Both the position numbers and the translations under genes were made by a program. This document shows, in pieces, positions 37,552-46,328 of a stretch of DNA of 64,000 nucleotides. A model generated the notes under the pieces. The model made no database searches, had not been told where the DNA came from, and saw only the letters and a program-made list of their open reading frames with translations. Origin of the DNA: Aneurinibacillus sp. REN35 (GTDB taxonomy: Bacteria > Bacillota > Bacilli > Aneurinibacillales > Aneurinibacillaceae); the NCBI RefSeq assembly GCF_041379945.2, contig NZ_JBFTXJ020000013.1, forward strand, positions 62,001 through 126,000, read 5' to 3'. Within the stretch, counting starts at the first letter, position 1; every line of letters begins with the position of its first letter.

Positions 37552-38040
37552 CTATACTGGCTTAATCGCTTCAAATGGATTTTTGCATTTATTACAATAA
37601 AAGATGCTGCGGCACGCTGTCGGTCCGAATATATTATCAATTACTACGCGGGGCGAATTACAATACGGACACTCAACTTCCCAGGTGCCTTCCTGCTTCG
37701 ATTCAAGTGGCGGAGGGGCGATGCCGAGTTCTTTTAACTTTTCTCTTCCTTCTGCCGTAATCCGGTCAGAAGTCCAAATCGGATTTTTTATGAGAATGAC
37801 CTTCACTTCGTGAATCTCACTAATTGTAGATACAGATGTAATAATATCGTTTTCTATCATATTGAGCGCAGGACAGCCTACATATGTCGGCAGCAACTTG
37901 ACAGCAACGCTGCCATCTTGCACCTGAACATCTTCAATCATTCCCATCTCAATCAAACTAACAGAAGTCATTTCAGGGTCTGTGACCTCCTGCAGTTTAT
38001 TCCATACCTTTTGTTCAAGAGATGTACAAACGTCTTGCAT
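37552..38040 (-). CDS. paaD: Phenylacetyl-CoA epoxidase-associated protein PaaD
   Basis: 162 aa from the ATG at 38040 with GGGGGAG upstream. N-terminal MIP18/DUF59 fold (VWNKLQEVTDPEM, YVGCPAL), then a C-terminal zinc ribbon with CPYCNSP and CNKC. PaaD is thought to help Fe-S or iron insertion into the epoxidase. Overlap with the end of paaC is avoided by 13 bp. It is fourth in paaA-B-C-D. Confidence 0.88.
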   Translation of the reverse strand: MQDVCTSLEQKVWNKLQEVTDPEMTSVSLIEMGMIEDVQVQDGSVAVKLLPTYVGCPALNMIENDIITSVSTISEIHEVKVILIKNPIWTSDRITAEGREKLKELGIAPPPLESKQEGTWEVECPYCNSPRVVIDNIFGPTACRSIFYCNKCKNPFEAIKPV

Positions 38041-38053
38041 CTTGCTCCCCCTT

Positions 38054-38881
38054 TTACCACCTAGCCTGTGGCGCAAGCTTATAAACCTCACTTAACTCGT
38101 TAAGAGCATCTACGAACGCAGTAGTATGCTGTCCATCCCTTCCGGTTTCGGCCATCGAAAGGGGTTCACCTGGCCAGAATAGATCATAACTTTCCAGTTT
38201 TTCTTTCATTACGCTCATAAATGTTTCCCGCAGAACTTCTTCGGATGATAGCAAACCAAATTGAACAAACTCTTTAGCTTTCGGCCCTAAATCAAGCAAG
38301 GAGCCTATATCTTCCCATGTTTTTTTAATTGCTGCATCCAAACGCATTTGTGCTTCATCGGTGCTATGTGACAACTGATCAATCCAGATTTCCCAATGAT
38401 ACAAATGATAGAACTGTTCTCTTTTTATTTTTTTGGCGATATCTGCAAGCGGAACATACGAACACTGTTCAAGAGCATCAAGTCGAATTTTCTTGAATAC
38501 TTCATACGCATAATTACGGATAATCGCATAGCCCCAATCGTAATCTGGATTCTCCTTATAATCTCCTTGACCATTCACACGCTCAACAAAAATTGCGTTC
38601 TTATATTCTTCCGGATTTCTTAAATGAGCAAGATCATCTGCTTTCCCAACGCCTAGTTCTTCTAACATTTGATAATACATAGCTGAATGCCCCATTGTAT
38701 CCTGTGTAATAGAAGAGAATGCTACGTCTTCTTCAATATGTGGACATAAACCAAGCCATTCAGAACCACGATGGCTGATCAGCAAATCATCATCAGCCAA
38801 TTGATAAATCAGCTCTACGAGTGCTTGGTGAAATTGCTGATCTTGCTTTGCTTCTTCTGGTGTATTGTATTTTTTTCCCAC
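38054..38881 (-). CDS. paaC: Phenylacetyl-CoA epoxidase structural subunit PaaC
   Basis: 275-aa ferritin-like all-helical subunit, which binds PaaA in the epoxidase complex. Typical pieces: LADDDLLISHRGSEWLGLCP, QDTMGHSAMYYQMLEELG and LYHWEIWIDQL. The GTG start has GGAGGAGC 6 nt before it. Family members are about 250 aa. Located between paaB and paaD. Confidence 0.9.
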   Translation of the reverse strand: MGKKYNTPEEAKQDQQFHQALVELIYQLADDDLLISHRGSEWLGLCPHIEEDVAFSSITQDTMGHSAMYYQMLEELGVGKADDLAHLRNPEEYKNAIFVERVNGQGDYKENPDYDWGYAIIRNYAYEVFKKIRLDALEQCSYVPLADIAKKIKREQFYHLYHWEIWIDQLSHSTDEAQMRLDAAIKKTWEDIGSLLDLGPKAKEFVQFGLLSSEEVLRETFMSVMKEKLESYDLFWPGEPLSMAETGRDGQHTTAFVDALNELSEVYKLAPQARW

Positions 38882-38902
38882 TGTCTAGCTCCTCCTTCTC
38901 CA

Positions 38903-39223
38903 TTATAAAGATGTATTCTTTTGTTCGAGTTCTCTCCAGCGCGACGGAATGTATCCGTAATGAGATGGCTGACGATACTCTTTATTGTCAATCCGTTGAA
39001 GAGTATGGCGTTTTTCCGGTGATATTGTATGAATGTTTTCTCTCTTTACAACAAAGATGTTAGATGGCACTTCTTCTCTGCGCATGAAGTTTTCCTGTGC
39101 CATACTTAAAGCGATTTCAGGAGTTGGCGCTAAAAGGCTAAATTGGCTCTCAAATTTTGAGACCAAATCTTTTTGGCTAAACACTTCATATACATCATAG
39201 TCCTTGGTGTTATGCTGGTTCAT
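38903..39223 (-). CDS. paaB: Phenylacetyl-CoA epoxidase subunit PaaB
   Basis: 106 aa, the small subunit joining the PaaAC units. DVYEVFSQKDLVSKFESQFS and ALSMAQENFMRREEVPSNIFVV are family-typical. The ATG overlaps the paaA stop by one base (TGATG), showing coupling. Confidence 0.9.
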   Translation of the reverse strand: MNQHNTKDYDVYEVFSQKDLVSKFESQFSLLAPTPEIALSMAQENFMRREEVPSNIFVVKRENIHTISPEKRHTLQRIDNKEYRQPSHYGYIPSRWRELEQKNTSL

Positions 39224-40209
39224 CAATTACACCCACTTTCATTAGCCGCTTTTTGTTTGTGAAGCAAGGCCTCTCTAACCCATACATTATTTTCAAAACC
39301 GATTCTCCGCAAATTCAGACGGTTTTGTGAGCGCGGGCCTTGATTTTTTCCAATCACGTCTTTTAGATAGTTGTAGTCTGGATGGGTATATACCCATCGC
39401 TGCTTCTCCTCATCGTAATAAATATTATCGTCCGGAACCTTAAGTCCAAGCGCACGGATTTGCGGAACATATTTTCCGATAAATTCTTGTCTTAACTCTT
39501 CATTTGTCTTGCTTCTAATTCTATAGCGGATGTTTACTGTTTGATTGCTCTTAATTTTTTCGGTTTCTGGCGGGCCAAAGAACATCATCAACGCAGGCCA
39601 CCAACGGTTAAGCGCATCCTGTATCATTTCACGCTGCTGTTCAGTTCCATCCCCCAGGGCAATAACCATATCTTCTCCATGATAAGCATGAAAGCGTTCT
39701 TCTAAAATAATCCTCTTAAGTGCACGCGCATATGGAGCATAGGAGGTTTGTGCCAGCATTTTTTGCGTAACAATAGCAGCCCCATCCACAAGCCAGCCAA
39801 TGAGTGCAGCATCAGCCCAGCTAAGTGCTGGCATATGAAACACATTATGAAACTTTAAACGCCCAGCATACAAGTCCTGTAATATATCTTCTCTTGTCTT
39901 TCCAATCGGTTTCATCAAGTCTTCAGCAACACGAAGAAGGAGCTGTCCATGTCCAACTTCATCCTGCACCTTAGCCATTAATGAAAGCTTTCTTTTTAAC
40001 GTCGGCGTTTTCGGAACCCATTCTTTTTCTGGAAATGCCCCCATGATTTCACTTATACCATGCATAGCGATAAGTTTAATTAATTGTTCCCGATAATCTT
40101 CAGGCATCCAGTCATCTGCTTCAATTTTTTCTCCACGCTCAATAAGAGCCGTGAATTCCTCTAATTTTTCGACCTCACTTTTTTCATAAAGAGCTAATTG
40201 GTCCGGCAT
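39223..40209 (-). CDS. paaA: Phenylacetyl-CoA epoxidase catalytic subunit PaaA
   Basis: 328 aa from the ATG at 40209, which has GAGGAGG 6 nt upstream; a TTG five codons earlier lies inside the ribosome site. Di-iron ferritin-like enzyme that epoxidises the ring of phenylacetyl-CoA. Visible iron-ligand regions DEVGHGQLLLRVAEDLM and EERFHAYHGED. First gene of paaA-B-C-D and the aldehyde dehydrogenase. A direct-repeat motif proposed as PaaX site begins 31 bp before the ATG. Confidence 0.92.
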   Translation of the reverse strand: MPDQLALYEKSEVEKLEEFTALIERGEKIEADDWMPEDYREQLIKLIAMHGISEIMGAFPEKEWVPKTPTLKRKLSLMAKVQDEVGHGQLLLRVAEDLMKPIGKTREDILQDLYAGRLKFHNVFHMPALSWADAALIGWLVDGAAIVTQKMLAQTSYAPYARALKRIILEERFHAYHGEDMVIALGDGTEQQREMIQDALNRWWPALMMFFGPPETEKIKSNQTVNIRYRIRSKTNEELRQEFIGKYVPQIRALGLKVPDDNIYYDEEKQRWVYTHPDYNYLKDVIGKNQGPRSQNRLNLRRIGFENNVWVREALLHKQKAANESGCN

Positions 40210-40240
40210 CCTAATCCTCCTCAAAATTATATTACGCTTT

Positions 40241-40258
40241 TATAACGTTATATTAACA
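40241..40258 (-). promoter_or_regulatory. Proposed PaaX operator of paaABCD
   Basis: Minus strand TGTTAATATAACGTTATA, third member of the motif YGTTAWWAWAACGTTATA shared by three paa promoters: GTTA repeated at 11-bp spacing. It ends 31 bp before the paaA start. Confidence 0.55.
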
Positions 40259-40314
40259 TATCGTCATATATATAACAATCTAAAAAAAGAATTTTCTGTC
40301 ATTATTCAAAAATA

Positions 40315-40337
40315 AAAAGGGGAGAAACTCCCCTTTT
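40315..40337 (-). terminator. Terminator of the transporter-carrying paa operon
   Basis: AAAAGGGGAG (40315-40324) pairs with CTCCCCTTTT (40328-40337), then T run on the minus strand, five bases after the livJ-like stop. Confidence 0.9.
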
Positions 40338-40342
40338 CAGGC

Positions 40343-41536
40343 TTATGGAACCAACTGAAATTTTCCGTCTTTCACTTGTAGGATAACCATACTCGTTTCA
40401 CTTAGGCCGTTATGATCTTTTTCACTAAAGACAAATTCACCAGTAACTCCAACATGCTTAAGCGAGCGTAAAGCGTCGTTAAGTTTAGAGGCATCTCCAT
40501 TGGTCGCCTTTAAACCTTCCGCTAAAATATTAAGGCCGTCATACGCATATCCTGCAAAACCATCCGGTATACTGTTATATTCTTTTTTATATGCTTCGAC
40601 AAATTCCTTAATCACTTTCGTCTGCGGATCTTCTGCTTTCAATTGATCCGGCACAAGCAGTTTACCAGCCAGCATATATACTCCTTCTGCCGCTTCACCA
40701 GCCAATTCAATAAACTTATTATTAGCACTGCCATGACTGCTAATGATCGGAATCGTTAATCCTAGCTGTTTAGCTTCTTTTACAATGGTAGAAGGACCTG
40801 GGTTTGTACCTGCAATAATCAGAGCGGATGCACCGCTACCCTTAATCTTCGTCAGCTGTGTACTCATGGAATTGTCTTTCGTACCATATTTCTCTTCTGC
40901 GACAATGGTAATTCCATATTCTGATGCAAATGCTTTTAACTGTTTTGCCCATCCGCTGCCATAAGGATTGCTATCATAAAGTACAGCAATGCTTGTCATG
41001 TTCTTCTCTTTTAGGAAAGTGTAAATACGCTTTGTACCATGAATATCCGTATGTGGCGTTTTAAAAATACCCGCACGCACAGGATTTGTGATTTCATCAG
41101 CTGCTGCCATCGAAATCATCGGCAGTTTTTCATCTTCTGCAAACTTTGCCATACCAAGAGATGGACCGCTGCCTGAGGAACCCAGCACAGCCAATACCCC
41201 ATCCGTTTTCGCCAGCTTCTTAACTGCCTTTACGGCTTCTGTATTATCTGACTTATCATCTTCAATTTTCATTTCAATTTTTTTGCCGTTTACCCCGCCA
41301 TTTTCATTAATTTTTTTTGCCAGCAATTCAACTGCCTGCTTTTCTGGCATGCCAAGCGGGCTATTCGGTCCTGTAAGCGAAAAGACAGCCCCTACTTTTA
41401 TTGTCTCTGCCGAATTCTCCGGTGCACCTGATTTTGCCTCTCCCTGTGCTTGCTTACTCTCCTGCCCACAGGCACTGAGAAGAAGCAGCGCCGCCATACA
41501 GATTAGAGACAGAACCCTCGTCATTCCTTTACTCAT
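40343..41536 (-). CDS. ABC transporter substrate-binding lipoprotein, branched-chain amino acid (LivJ) type
   Basis: 397 aa from the ATG at 41536 with GGGGGAAGGG before it. Lipobox LLSACGQ (Cys about 24), then the Peripla_BP_6/LivJ fold: VGAVFSLTGPNSPLGMPEKQ and AVLGSSGSGPSLGMAKFAED. It gathers a ligand at the cell surface for the four transporter genes upstream. In this setting the ligand may be phenylacetate or another aromatic acid. The family itself does not show which. Confidence 0.85.
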   Translation of the reverse strand: MSKGMTRVLSLICMAALLLLSACGQESKQAQGEAKSGAPENSAETIKVGAVFSLTGPNSPLGMPEKQAVELLAKKINENGGVNGKKIEMKIEDDKSDNTEAVKAVKKLAKTDGVLAVLGSSGSGPSLGMAKFAEDEKLPMISMAAADEITNPVRAGIFKTPHTDIHGTKRIYTFLKEKNMTSIAVLYDSNPYGSGWAKQLKAFASEYGITIVAEEKYGTKDNSMSTQLTKIKGSGASALIIAGTNPGPSTIVKEAKQLGLTIPIISSHGSANNKFIELAGEAAEGVYMLAGKLLVPDQLKAEDPQTKVIKEFVEAYKKEYNSIPDGFAGYAYDGLNILAEGLKATNGDASKLNDALRSLKHVGVTGEFVFSEKDHNGLSETSMVILQVKDGKFQLVP

Positions 41537-41613
41537 TTCCCTTCCCCCTTTGTATCTATTCATACAATTTAGTAGTAAGCCTGCGGGTACATGCCCGCTG
41601 GATAACCCTCTTA

Positions 41614-42354
41614 TTACGCATGTTTCTGTCCTAGGTATGCGGATTGGACACGTGGGTCGCTCACCACTTCCGCCGCTGTTCCTTCTAACATCACTTCACC
41701 TGTATGCAGAACATACGCTCGATCAGATACAGCTAATGCTGCAACAGCGTTCTGCTCTACAAGCAGAATAGTTGTCCCCCACTCGTTACGAATCTCTTGA
41801 ACGATTTGTAAAATCTCTTTTGCAATAAGCGGGGCAAGACCCAATGACGGTTCATCTAATAAGAGCAGCTTAGGACGTGATAGAAGAGCACGCCCGATGG
41901 CAAGCATCTGTTGCTGTCCACCCGAAAGTGTTCCTCCCATCTGCCACTTTCTCTCCCCGAGAATGGGAAATCTCCTATATACATCTTCAATCTCTTTTTT
42001 AATTTCTTTTTTCCCAACATGATGAACCCGGTATGAGGCACCAAGCCAAAGATTGTCTTCTACAGTTAACGTAGAGAAAATCTGTCGTCTTTCGGGTACA
42101 TGTGCCATTCCTTTGCTTATCATCTTCTCTGCCGGAACAGAAGACACATCTTGTCCAAATAGTTTTACTACTCCCTGCTTTCTCTGGTGTAAGCCACAGA
42201 TACAGTTGAGTAGTGTCGTTTTCCCCGCCCCGTTTGATCCAAGCAAGGATACAATTTCCGCTTCATTAACACGCATGTTAATATCATGAAGCACTTGAAT
42301 GGGACCATATTTTGCTATCATGTTTTCTACTTCAAGAACGACTGGCACAGTCAT
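41614..42354 (-). CDS. ABC transporter ATP-binding protein, LivF type
   Basis: 246 aa. Walker A GSNGAGKTTL, signature LSGGQQQMLAIGRALL, Walker B LLLLDEPSLGLAP, short C-terminal LivF tail. One of two ATPases of the branched-chain type importer; 17 bp behind livG. Confidence 0.9.
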   Translation of the reverse strand: MTVPVVLEVENMIAKYGPIQVLHDINMRVNEAEIVSLLGSNGAGKTTLLNCICGLHQRKQGVVKLFGQDVSSVPAEKMISKGMAHVPERRQIFSTLTVEDNLWLGASYRVHHVGKKEIKKEIEDVYRRFPILGERKWQMGGTLSGGQQQMLAIGRALLSRPKLLLLDEPSLGLAPLIAKEILQIVQEIRNEWGTTILLVEQNAVAALAVSDRAYVLHTGEVMLEGTAAEVVSDPRVQSAYLGQKHA

Positions 42355-42371
42355 GCCTCTCCCCCTTTTAT

Positions 42372-43148
42372 TTATGCAGTTACCGCTTCTTCCCCCAAGT
42401 ATGCTGCGATGACCCTTGGGTCTTTCTGAATATCTTCTGGTAGACCTTCTGTAATTTTTTCACCCTGATCAAGTACAACAATTCGATCAGCCACGTTCAT
42501 AATCATGTCCATGTCATGCTCAACAAGTAAAAGGGAAATGCCGTCTTCACGAAAACGTGTAAAAATGCTGCTCATTTCCGCTGTTTCAGTATGATTTAGT
42601 CCGGCTGCCGGCTCATCCAAAAGCAATAGCTGCGGACTCGTCCCTATAGCACGAGCAATCTCCATTAGCCGAAGCTTACCGTACGACAAGCTTCCAGCCA
42701 TGGTATCGGCTAATGAAGCAATTCCTACCTGTTCAAGCAACTCCAACGCTTTTTCTCTCATCATCTTCTCTTCTCGTCTAGCACCAGGAAGCCTAAAACC
42801 GCAGGAGAAAATCCCCGCCCTGGCACGTGTATGCAATCCAACCATTACATTCTCAAGCACTGTCATATCATCAAACGTCTGTAAATTTTGGAATGTGCGC
42901 GCGATACCCATTTCAGCATAAAGATGCCCTGGAACATCCTGAAGGGGACGATTTTGAAACAAAATAGAACCTTCAGACGGTGGAATAACACCGGAGATGA
43001 CATTTAGTGCTGTACTTTTACCTGCCCCATTGGGTCCAATTAATGCCACAATTTCACCAGGAAAAATATCAAACGAAACATGGCTAACCGCACGTACACC
43101 ACCAAAGCTACGCGAAACATTATCTACCTGAAGCAATCGTTGTTTCAT
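42372..43148 (-). CDS. ABC transporter ATP-binding protein, LivG type
   Basis: 258 aa with Walker A GPNGAGKST, signature LSYGKLRLMEIARAI and Walker B LLLDEPAAGLN, with the extended LivG insert IARTFQNLQTF. The start overlaps the permease stop (ATGA). Second ATPase of the importer. Confidence 0.9.
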   Translation of the reverse strand: MKQRLLQVDNVSRSFGGVRAVSHVSFDIFPGEIVALIGPNGAGKSTALNVISGVIPPSEGSILFQNRPLQDVPGHLYAEMGIARTFQNLQTFDDMTVLENVMVGLHTRARAGIFSCGFRLPGARREEKMMREKALELLEQVGIASLADTMAGSLSYGKLRLMEIARAIGTSPQLLLLDEPAAGLNHTETAEMSSIFTRFREDGISLLLVEHDMDMIMNVADRIVVLDQGEKITEGLPEDIQKDPRVIAAYLGEEAVTA

Positions 43149-44179
43149 GCGCCCATTTCCTTTCGTACTTGCTGCTCTTTTATTTCTTCTGCTCCACCTG
43201 GTTTTTGCAGGTTGTTTTTTCTACCGGCAATAAACTTTTCTAGCAGAAGCTGAATACGTGGTACTAACCCTTCAGGCATAAAAATAATGCAAAGAATAAG
43301 AATCGCCCCAAATACAATCGTATCTACATCACCTTGCAAACCGGAGATGTGCTCCCCTAGAACAATTAGCACTTCGCTAATTGCTACAATAATCACCGTT
43401 CCCACCAGGGCACCCCAGATGCTTGCCATACCACCTATTACTACCATTGTTAAAAATTTAATGGATTCATGCAGTCCAAATGGCTGCGGGTCAAGAATGC
43501 CTACATAGTGTCCATATAAACCTCCGGAGATGCCTGCAAATAACCCACTTATAATAAAAGCACTCAATTTATAACTGCGTACATGTACCCCCATCGAAGT
43601 AGCGGCAACTTCACTTTTATGAATGGCGCGATAAGCCCTACCAATTCGTGAGTGTAAAATATTAAGTGAGAAAACAAGAACAATGGTAACTATTCCCCAT
43701 ACGAAGTAATACATAGAAAGCTCATTCTCACCAAATAGCGGAATCGAAGGAATACCAATAATTCCACTGGCACCTCCCGTTACAGGTTCCCACTCAACAA
43801 TAAGGATTTGTACAATATAACCAACTGCTAGCGTAGCCATTGCTAGATAGTAGCCTTGCAAGCCGGCAATGGCTCTCGCCATCAAAAAAGCAACGGCCGC
43901 TGGAACAAGCGCAGCACAAAACAATGACAAGCCAACTGGCAATCCGTATTTTCCAGAAAGAATAGCTGATGTATAAGCGCCAATACCCCAGAATGCTGCT
44001 TGACCAAGAGATATTTGCCCGGAGAGTCCCATAACAAGACACAGACCTATGGTAACGATGGCATACAAGCCAACGATAGTTCCAACTGAATGATAATACT
44101 CACTGGACAAGAGGAAAGGATACATACAAACAAACCCTGCATACAATAGAAAAGGGAGTTTTAACTTTTTTAGTATCAT
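43145..44179 (-). CDS. ABC transporter permease, LivM type
   Basis: 344 aa, about nine membrane segments, LivM-like: LVMGLSGQISLGQAAFWGIG and YYLAMATLAVGYI near the front, AYRAIHKSEVAATSMGV in the ATPase-contact loop. It lies 5 bp from livH. Confidence 0.9.
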   Translation of the reverse strand: MILKKLKLPFLLYAGFVCMYPFLLSSEYYHSVGTIVGLYAIVTIGLCLVMGLSGQISLGQAAFWGIGAYTSAILSGKYGLPVGLSLFCAALVPAAVAFLMARAIAGLQGYYLAMATLAVGYIVQILIVEWEPVTGGASGIIGIPSIPLFGENELSMYYFVWGIVTIVLVFSLNILHSRIGRAYRAIHKSEVAATSMGVHVRSYKLSAFIISGLFAGISGGLYGHYVGILDPQPFGLHESIKFLTMVVIGGMASIWGALVGTVIIVAISEVLIVLGEHISGLQGDVDTIVFGAILILCIIFMPEGLVPRIQLLLEKFIAGRKNNLQKPGGAEEIKEQQVRKEMGA

Positions 44180-44184
44180 GTATG

Positions 44185-45063
44185 CTACAATCCTCCTTTT
44201 CCAACATTTCGTTCACTAAATAACCCATGCGGCTTTATAATAAGAACAACAATGATCACTAAAAAAGCAATAGCGTCTTTCAAACCGGAACTGATATAGC
44301 CCGCTCCAAGTGATTCAAGCATACCAATAAGAAAACCGGCTATTGTCACTCCTAAGGGGTTTTGTAATCCTCCCAGAATTGCTGCTGAGAATCCTTTAAT
44401 TCCAAGAAGCACACCAATATCGTAAGAGGTAACACTAAGCGGTGCGATCATGATTCCTGCAATAGCCCCCGTTCCTGCACTAATCGAAAATGCAATAAGT
44501 GCCATTTTTTCAGGGCTTATGCCCATAAGCCGTGCAGCGAGTATATTAATGGAACAAGCATTAATCTTCTTACCGATCATTGTCCGATTCATCATATACC
44601 ACAAGCAAAAGAGTATGACCACAACTGAGAGAATAATCCAAATACTCTGCTCGGCAATCGAAAGTCCTTTTATAGAAATGGCTTCACTTCCAGTGATAGG
44701 CGGAAGTGCAAAGGCATCTTTACCCCATATCATACTGGCAATACCTCGAATTAATGTTGACACTCCTATCGTTAAAATAATCAGGCTAATGGGGCTGGCA
44801 TTTCGAGCAAATCTAACAACATAACGTTGTAACACCATACCAATTATGACAACAATACCTACAGCAATAAGAAAAGCCAATCCATATGGAACATGCAGGC
44901 CCAGTAAGGCAACCGTAAGCATGCCCCCCAACATAAGAAACTCTCCTTGCGCCATATTAATAACTTTACTTACGTTATAGATTGTTACAAAACCAATTGC
45001 CACAATCGCATAAATGCCTCCCCCAACGATTCCATTTGTAATATATTGCATTAACTCAGCCAT
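44185..45063 (-). CDS. ABC transporter permease, LivH type
   Basis: 292 aa, about eight membrane segments, LivH-like, with NGIVGGGIYAIVAIGFVTIY, NMAQGEFLMLGGM and GIKGFSAAILGGLQNPLGV. First of the five transporter genes livH-M-G-F-J, directly after the thiolase genes in the same direction. Confidence 0.9.
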   Translation of the reverse strand: MAELMQYITNGIVGGGIYAIVAIGFVTIYNVSKVINMAQGEFLMLGGMLTVALLGLHVPYGLAFLIAVGIVVIIGMVLQRYVVRFARNASPISLIILTIGVSTLIRGIASMIWGKDAFALPPITGSEAISIKGLSIAEQSIWIILSVVVILFCLWYMMNRTMIGKKINACSINILAARLMGISPEKMALIAFSISAGTGAIAGIMIAPLSVTSYDIGVLLGIKGFSAAILGGLQNPLGVTIAGFLIGMLESLGAGYISSGLKDAIAFLVIIVVLIIKPHGLFSERNVGKGGL

Positions 45064-45094
45064 TATGGTCTCCTTCTCTCTTTACTATGACTCA

Positions 45095-46312
45095 TTAACT
45101 TTTCTTTTCTCGGATTCGTTCAATAATGGTGGCAATTCCCTGACCAACCCCAATACACATAGAGGCTAGCCCATAACGTACATCGCGTCGTTCCATCTCG
45201 TATAACAGCGTGGTCAAAATTCGTGCTCCACTTGCACCTAGCGGATGCCCCAGCGCAATGGCACCTCCGTTTACATTCACACGTTCCGGATTGACACCAA
45301 GCTCTCGTACACTTGCTACTGCTTGAGCTGCAAATGCTTCATTGAATTCGAATAAGTCAATATCTTCTATAGTAAGCCCCACCTGCTGTAACGCCTTGCG
45401 AGTAGCAGGTACAGGTCCGATACCCATCATAGAAGGATCGACGCCAGCAACAGCCGATGCAATAATACGCGCCCGAGGTATAAAACCTAGTGCTTTCGCT
45501 TTTTCTTCTTCCATTACTAATAAAGCCGCAGCCCCATCATTAATCCCGGAAGAATTACCGGCCGTTACAGTACCGTTCTTTTTAAATAGAGTAGGGAGAC
45601 CTTTCAATTGTTCCCTCGTTGTCTCAGGCCTTGGATGTTCATCTGTATCTATCAAGGTAATTTTACCTTTCCGATCCCGGACCTCTACAGGAACAATTTC
45701 ATCTGCAAATTTTCCTTGTGCAAGTGCGTGAGCATACTTCTGCTGACTTTCATAAGCAAAGTTATCTTGCTCCTCACGAGTTATGTTATATTCACTGGCA
45801 ACATTCTCTGCCGTTTCCCCCAAACTAATGGGTGGATAAACTGCCGCCATTTTATCATTTACCATACGCCAGCCAAGCATTGTATCGTACATCTGCTGAT
45901 TGCCACGCTGAAATGCAGCCTCTGGCTTTAGCATTACAAGCGGTGAGCGGGTCATGCTCTCTGTTCCACCTGCGATATACACATCCCCTCGTCCAGCAAT
46001 AATGGCGTTTGCACTTTGGTTGACTGCCTCTAGTCCTGAGCCGCACAGACGGTTCACTGTCACCCCCGGTACACTGACGGGTATACCTGCCAGTAGCAGC
46101 GACATCCGGGCTACATTTCGATTATCCTCTCCAGCTTGATTTGCACATCCAAAATATACATCGTCAATTATTGCTGGGTCGAGGTTGCTGCGCTGTACAA
46201 TATGCTGTATAACATTAGCACCCAAATCATCAGGACGGACACTTTTTAATGCACCGCCGTGTCGGCCAATAGGTGTACGTATGGCATCTACAATGACCGG
46301 TATTCTCTTCAT
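45095..46312 (-). CDS. paaJ: 3-oxoadipyl-CoA/acetyl-CoA thiolase (PaaJ/PcaF-like)
   Basis: 405 aa, thiolase that cleaves 3-oxoadipyl-CoA, and in phenylacetate catabolism also 3-oxo-5,6-dehydrosuberyl-CoA, to yield acetyl-CoA. Active site: Cys in VNRLCGSGLEAVNQSANAI, His in GGAIALGHPLGASGARIL, Cys in MCIGVGQG. The GWRMVN segment is common in PcaF/PaaJ. ATG at 46312 has AGGAGG 8 nt upstream. Paralogue of the next gene. Confidence 0.85.
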   Translation of the reverse strand: MKRIPVIVDAIRTPIGRHGGALKSVRPDDLGANVIQHIVQRSNLDPAIIDDVYFGCANQAGEDNRNVARMSLLLAGIPVSVPGVTVNRLCGSGLEAVNQSANAIIAGRGDVYIAGGTESMTRSPLVMLKPEAAFQRGNQQMYDTMLGWRMVNDKMAAVYPPISLGETAENVASEYNITREEQDNFAYESQQKYAHALAQGKFADEIVPVEVRDRKGKITLIDTDEHPRPETTREQLKGLPTLFKKNGTVTAGNSSGINDGAAALLVMEEEKAKALGFIPRARIIASAVAGVDPSMMGIGPVPATRKALQQVGLTIEDIDLFEFNEAFAAQAVASVRELGVNPERVNVNGGAIALGHPLGASGARILTTLLYEMERRDVRYGLASMCIGVGQGIATIIERIREKKS

Positions 46313-46328
46313 CTCCATCTCCTCCTGT

